Source: an uncultured Collinsella sp. (GTDB taxonomy: Bacteria > Actinomycetota > Coriobacteriia > Coriobacteriales > Coriobacteriaceae). From it: a DNA stretch of 64,000 bases. The number at the start of each line of letters is the position of its first letter. The first letter of the stretch is position 1. Location: the NCBI GenBank assembly GCA_900754745.1, contig CAAEEB010000043.1, positions 1 to 64,000 of the forward strand. Direction: 5' to 3'. This document shows positions 63,338-64,000 of the stretch, in pieces. The position numbers were made by a program, and so were the translations under genes. Below the pieces are notes generated by a model. It ran no database searches. It saw only the letters and a list, made by a program, of their open reading frames with translations, and had not been told where the DNA came from.

Positions 63338-64000
63338 CTACATCCTACCCAAAAGAACCAGTAACCTAAAAGCCAGCTCATCACCAACGGTTTCACGATA
63401 ACGAACAGGCCAGAAAGCCTTCCTCAACTGAGTGAGAACGGTAATGGGCCGACTGTAGAGGTCAATTAACTCACGGTTGTGAGCACTGAATTCCCCAGAA
63501 CACGCGGTGGCAACCCTCTTGATCATCACACGCACTTTTCCGAGCGTTTCCCCAAACAAGAACGTCCTAATCCTGAAACTGAGCCTCTGAAATGCTCCCA
63601 TATTCCCAGCCGATACATTCTCTGAGTGTCTCCGATATTTAAGGGACACCCTCGGATCCGAAATAGTCTTCCCATACCCATTTGAGATGAGAGCACATAA
63701 CCAATCATGTCCCGCAATACCATCGGGGTCGACAGACAGCAATCGCTCCCTCATGGCGCGATTGAAAACCATTACCATCCCGGGTATAGCGGCTTCAGCA
63801 ACAGCATTTTCCAAGCTGGAGGACAGCCTGCGATTTGGAGTGTCTTCGACCTCATTTAGATTCTGATCGCAGAACACGAAGTCACTGTGATACATCACAG
63901 GCACGGAATCTATGAAAGCCCCTACCTCGTCGAGCTCTTCAACCGCACGCGAAAGCTTTTCAGGGAGCCAGAAGTCGTCCTGGTCGCTAAACGCATAATA
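63338..64000 (-). CDS. GT2 glycosyltransferase, 5' end outside the window
   Basis: The C-terminal 220 residues are visible. The window edge reads YYAFSDQDDFWLPEKLSRAV, the DxD motif of rhamnosyltransferase-like GT2 enzymes, then AIPGMVMVFNRAMRERLLSV and GIAGHDWLCALISNGYGKTI, where the family has DWW or HDW, and KYRRHSENVSAGNMGAFQRL. The open frame continues through base 64000, so the N-terminal nucleotide-binding half is missing. Confidence 0.88.
   Translation of the reverse strand, partial: YYAFSDQDDFWLPEKLSRAVEELDEVGAFIDSVPVMYHSDFVFCDQNLNEVEDTPNRRLSSSLENAVAEAAIPGMVMVFNRAMRERLLSVDPDGIAGHDWLCALISNGYGKTISDPRVSLKYRRHSENVSAGNMGAFQRLSFRIRTFLFGETLGKVRVMIKRVATACSGEFSAHNRELIDLYSRPITVLTQLRKAFWPVRYRETVGDELAFRLLVLLGRM

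Overview
The window looks like chromosome of a gut Coriobacteriia (Actinomycetota), most likely Collinsella or a close relative. The evidence is the fairly high GC, the housekeeping gene order, PelG/PelF-type exopolysaccharide genes, and several families of long intergenic palindromes. This assignment is an inference from sequence style; no database search was possible.

Region 1 (1-16.7 kb, minus strand) is the core information-processing block. It holds two tRNA-Asn genes and a near-continuous series rimP-nusA-infB-rbfA-nrnA-truB-ribF-dnaG-rpoD, whose genes overlap or nearly touch except for short gaps before infB and rpoD. The series starts from a good promoter at about 11.97 kb, followed at once by a terminator-like hairpin in the leader. 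leuS and guaB precede it; leuS has an unusually long inverted repeat in its leader.

Region 2 (16.7-22.9 kb) has a small ModE-type HTH regulator, a PLP-fold protein that lacks the usual lysine motif, and a sucrose module scrR-scrA-scrB with three LacI-type operators. It ends in a patch of repeats.

Region 3 (22.9-34.1 kb, minus strand) is a tightly coupled eight-gene operon. pelD-pelE-pelA(deacetylase)-pelF-pelG form a Gram-positive-type Pel exopolysaccharide cluster. It is followed by a CotH-like gene (frameshifted here), a VTC/polyphosphate-polymerase-like gene and a DUF4956 membrane protein. PelD keeps an RxxD site but has a degenerate GGDEF, so it looks like a cyclic-di-GMP receptor.

Region 4 (34.2-38.4 kb) is a small graveyard: an intact AAA ATPase, remnants of a PtuA/PtuB-like (AAA + HNH) defence pair, tRNA-Arg, an internally deleted tagH copy with a tagG tail, one intact glycosyltransferase, and remnants of a second glycosyltransferase and a nucleoside hydrolase next to a perfect palindrome.

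Region 5 (38.4-64 kb) is a large surface-glycan island. It contains an ABC exporter (tagG/tagH), many GT2/GT4/GT8 glycosyltransferases, dTDP-rhamnose synthesis (rmlA, rmlB and a fused rmlC-rmlD), DUF2142 and DUF2304 proteins, and a Wzx-type flippase. The likely product is one or more rhamnose-containing cell-surface polysaccharides. GC shifts along the island suggest assembly from several sources. Embedded between rmlA and rmlB is an AT-richer pair, a RelA/SpoT-domain synthetase overlapped by a 76-residue protein. This is the best candidate in the window for a little-described system, possibly a toxSAS-type toxin-antitoxin pair.
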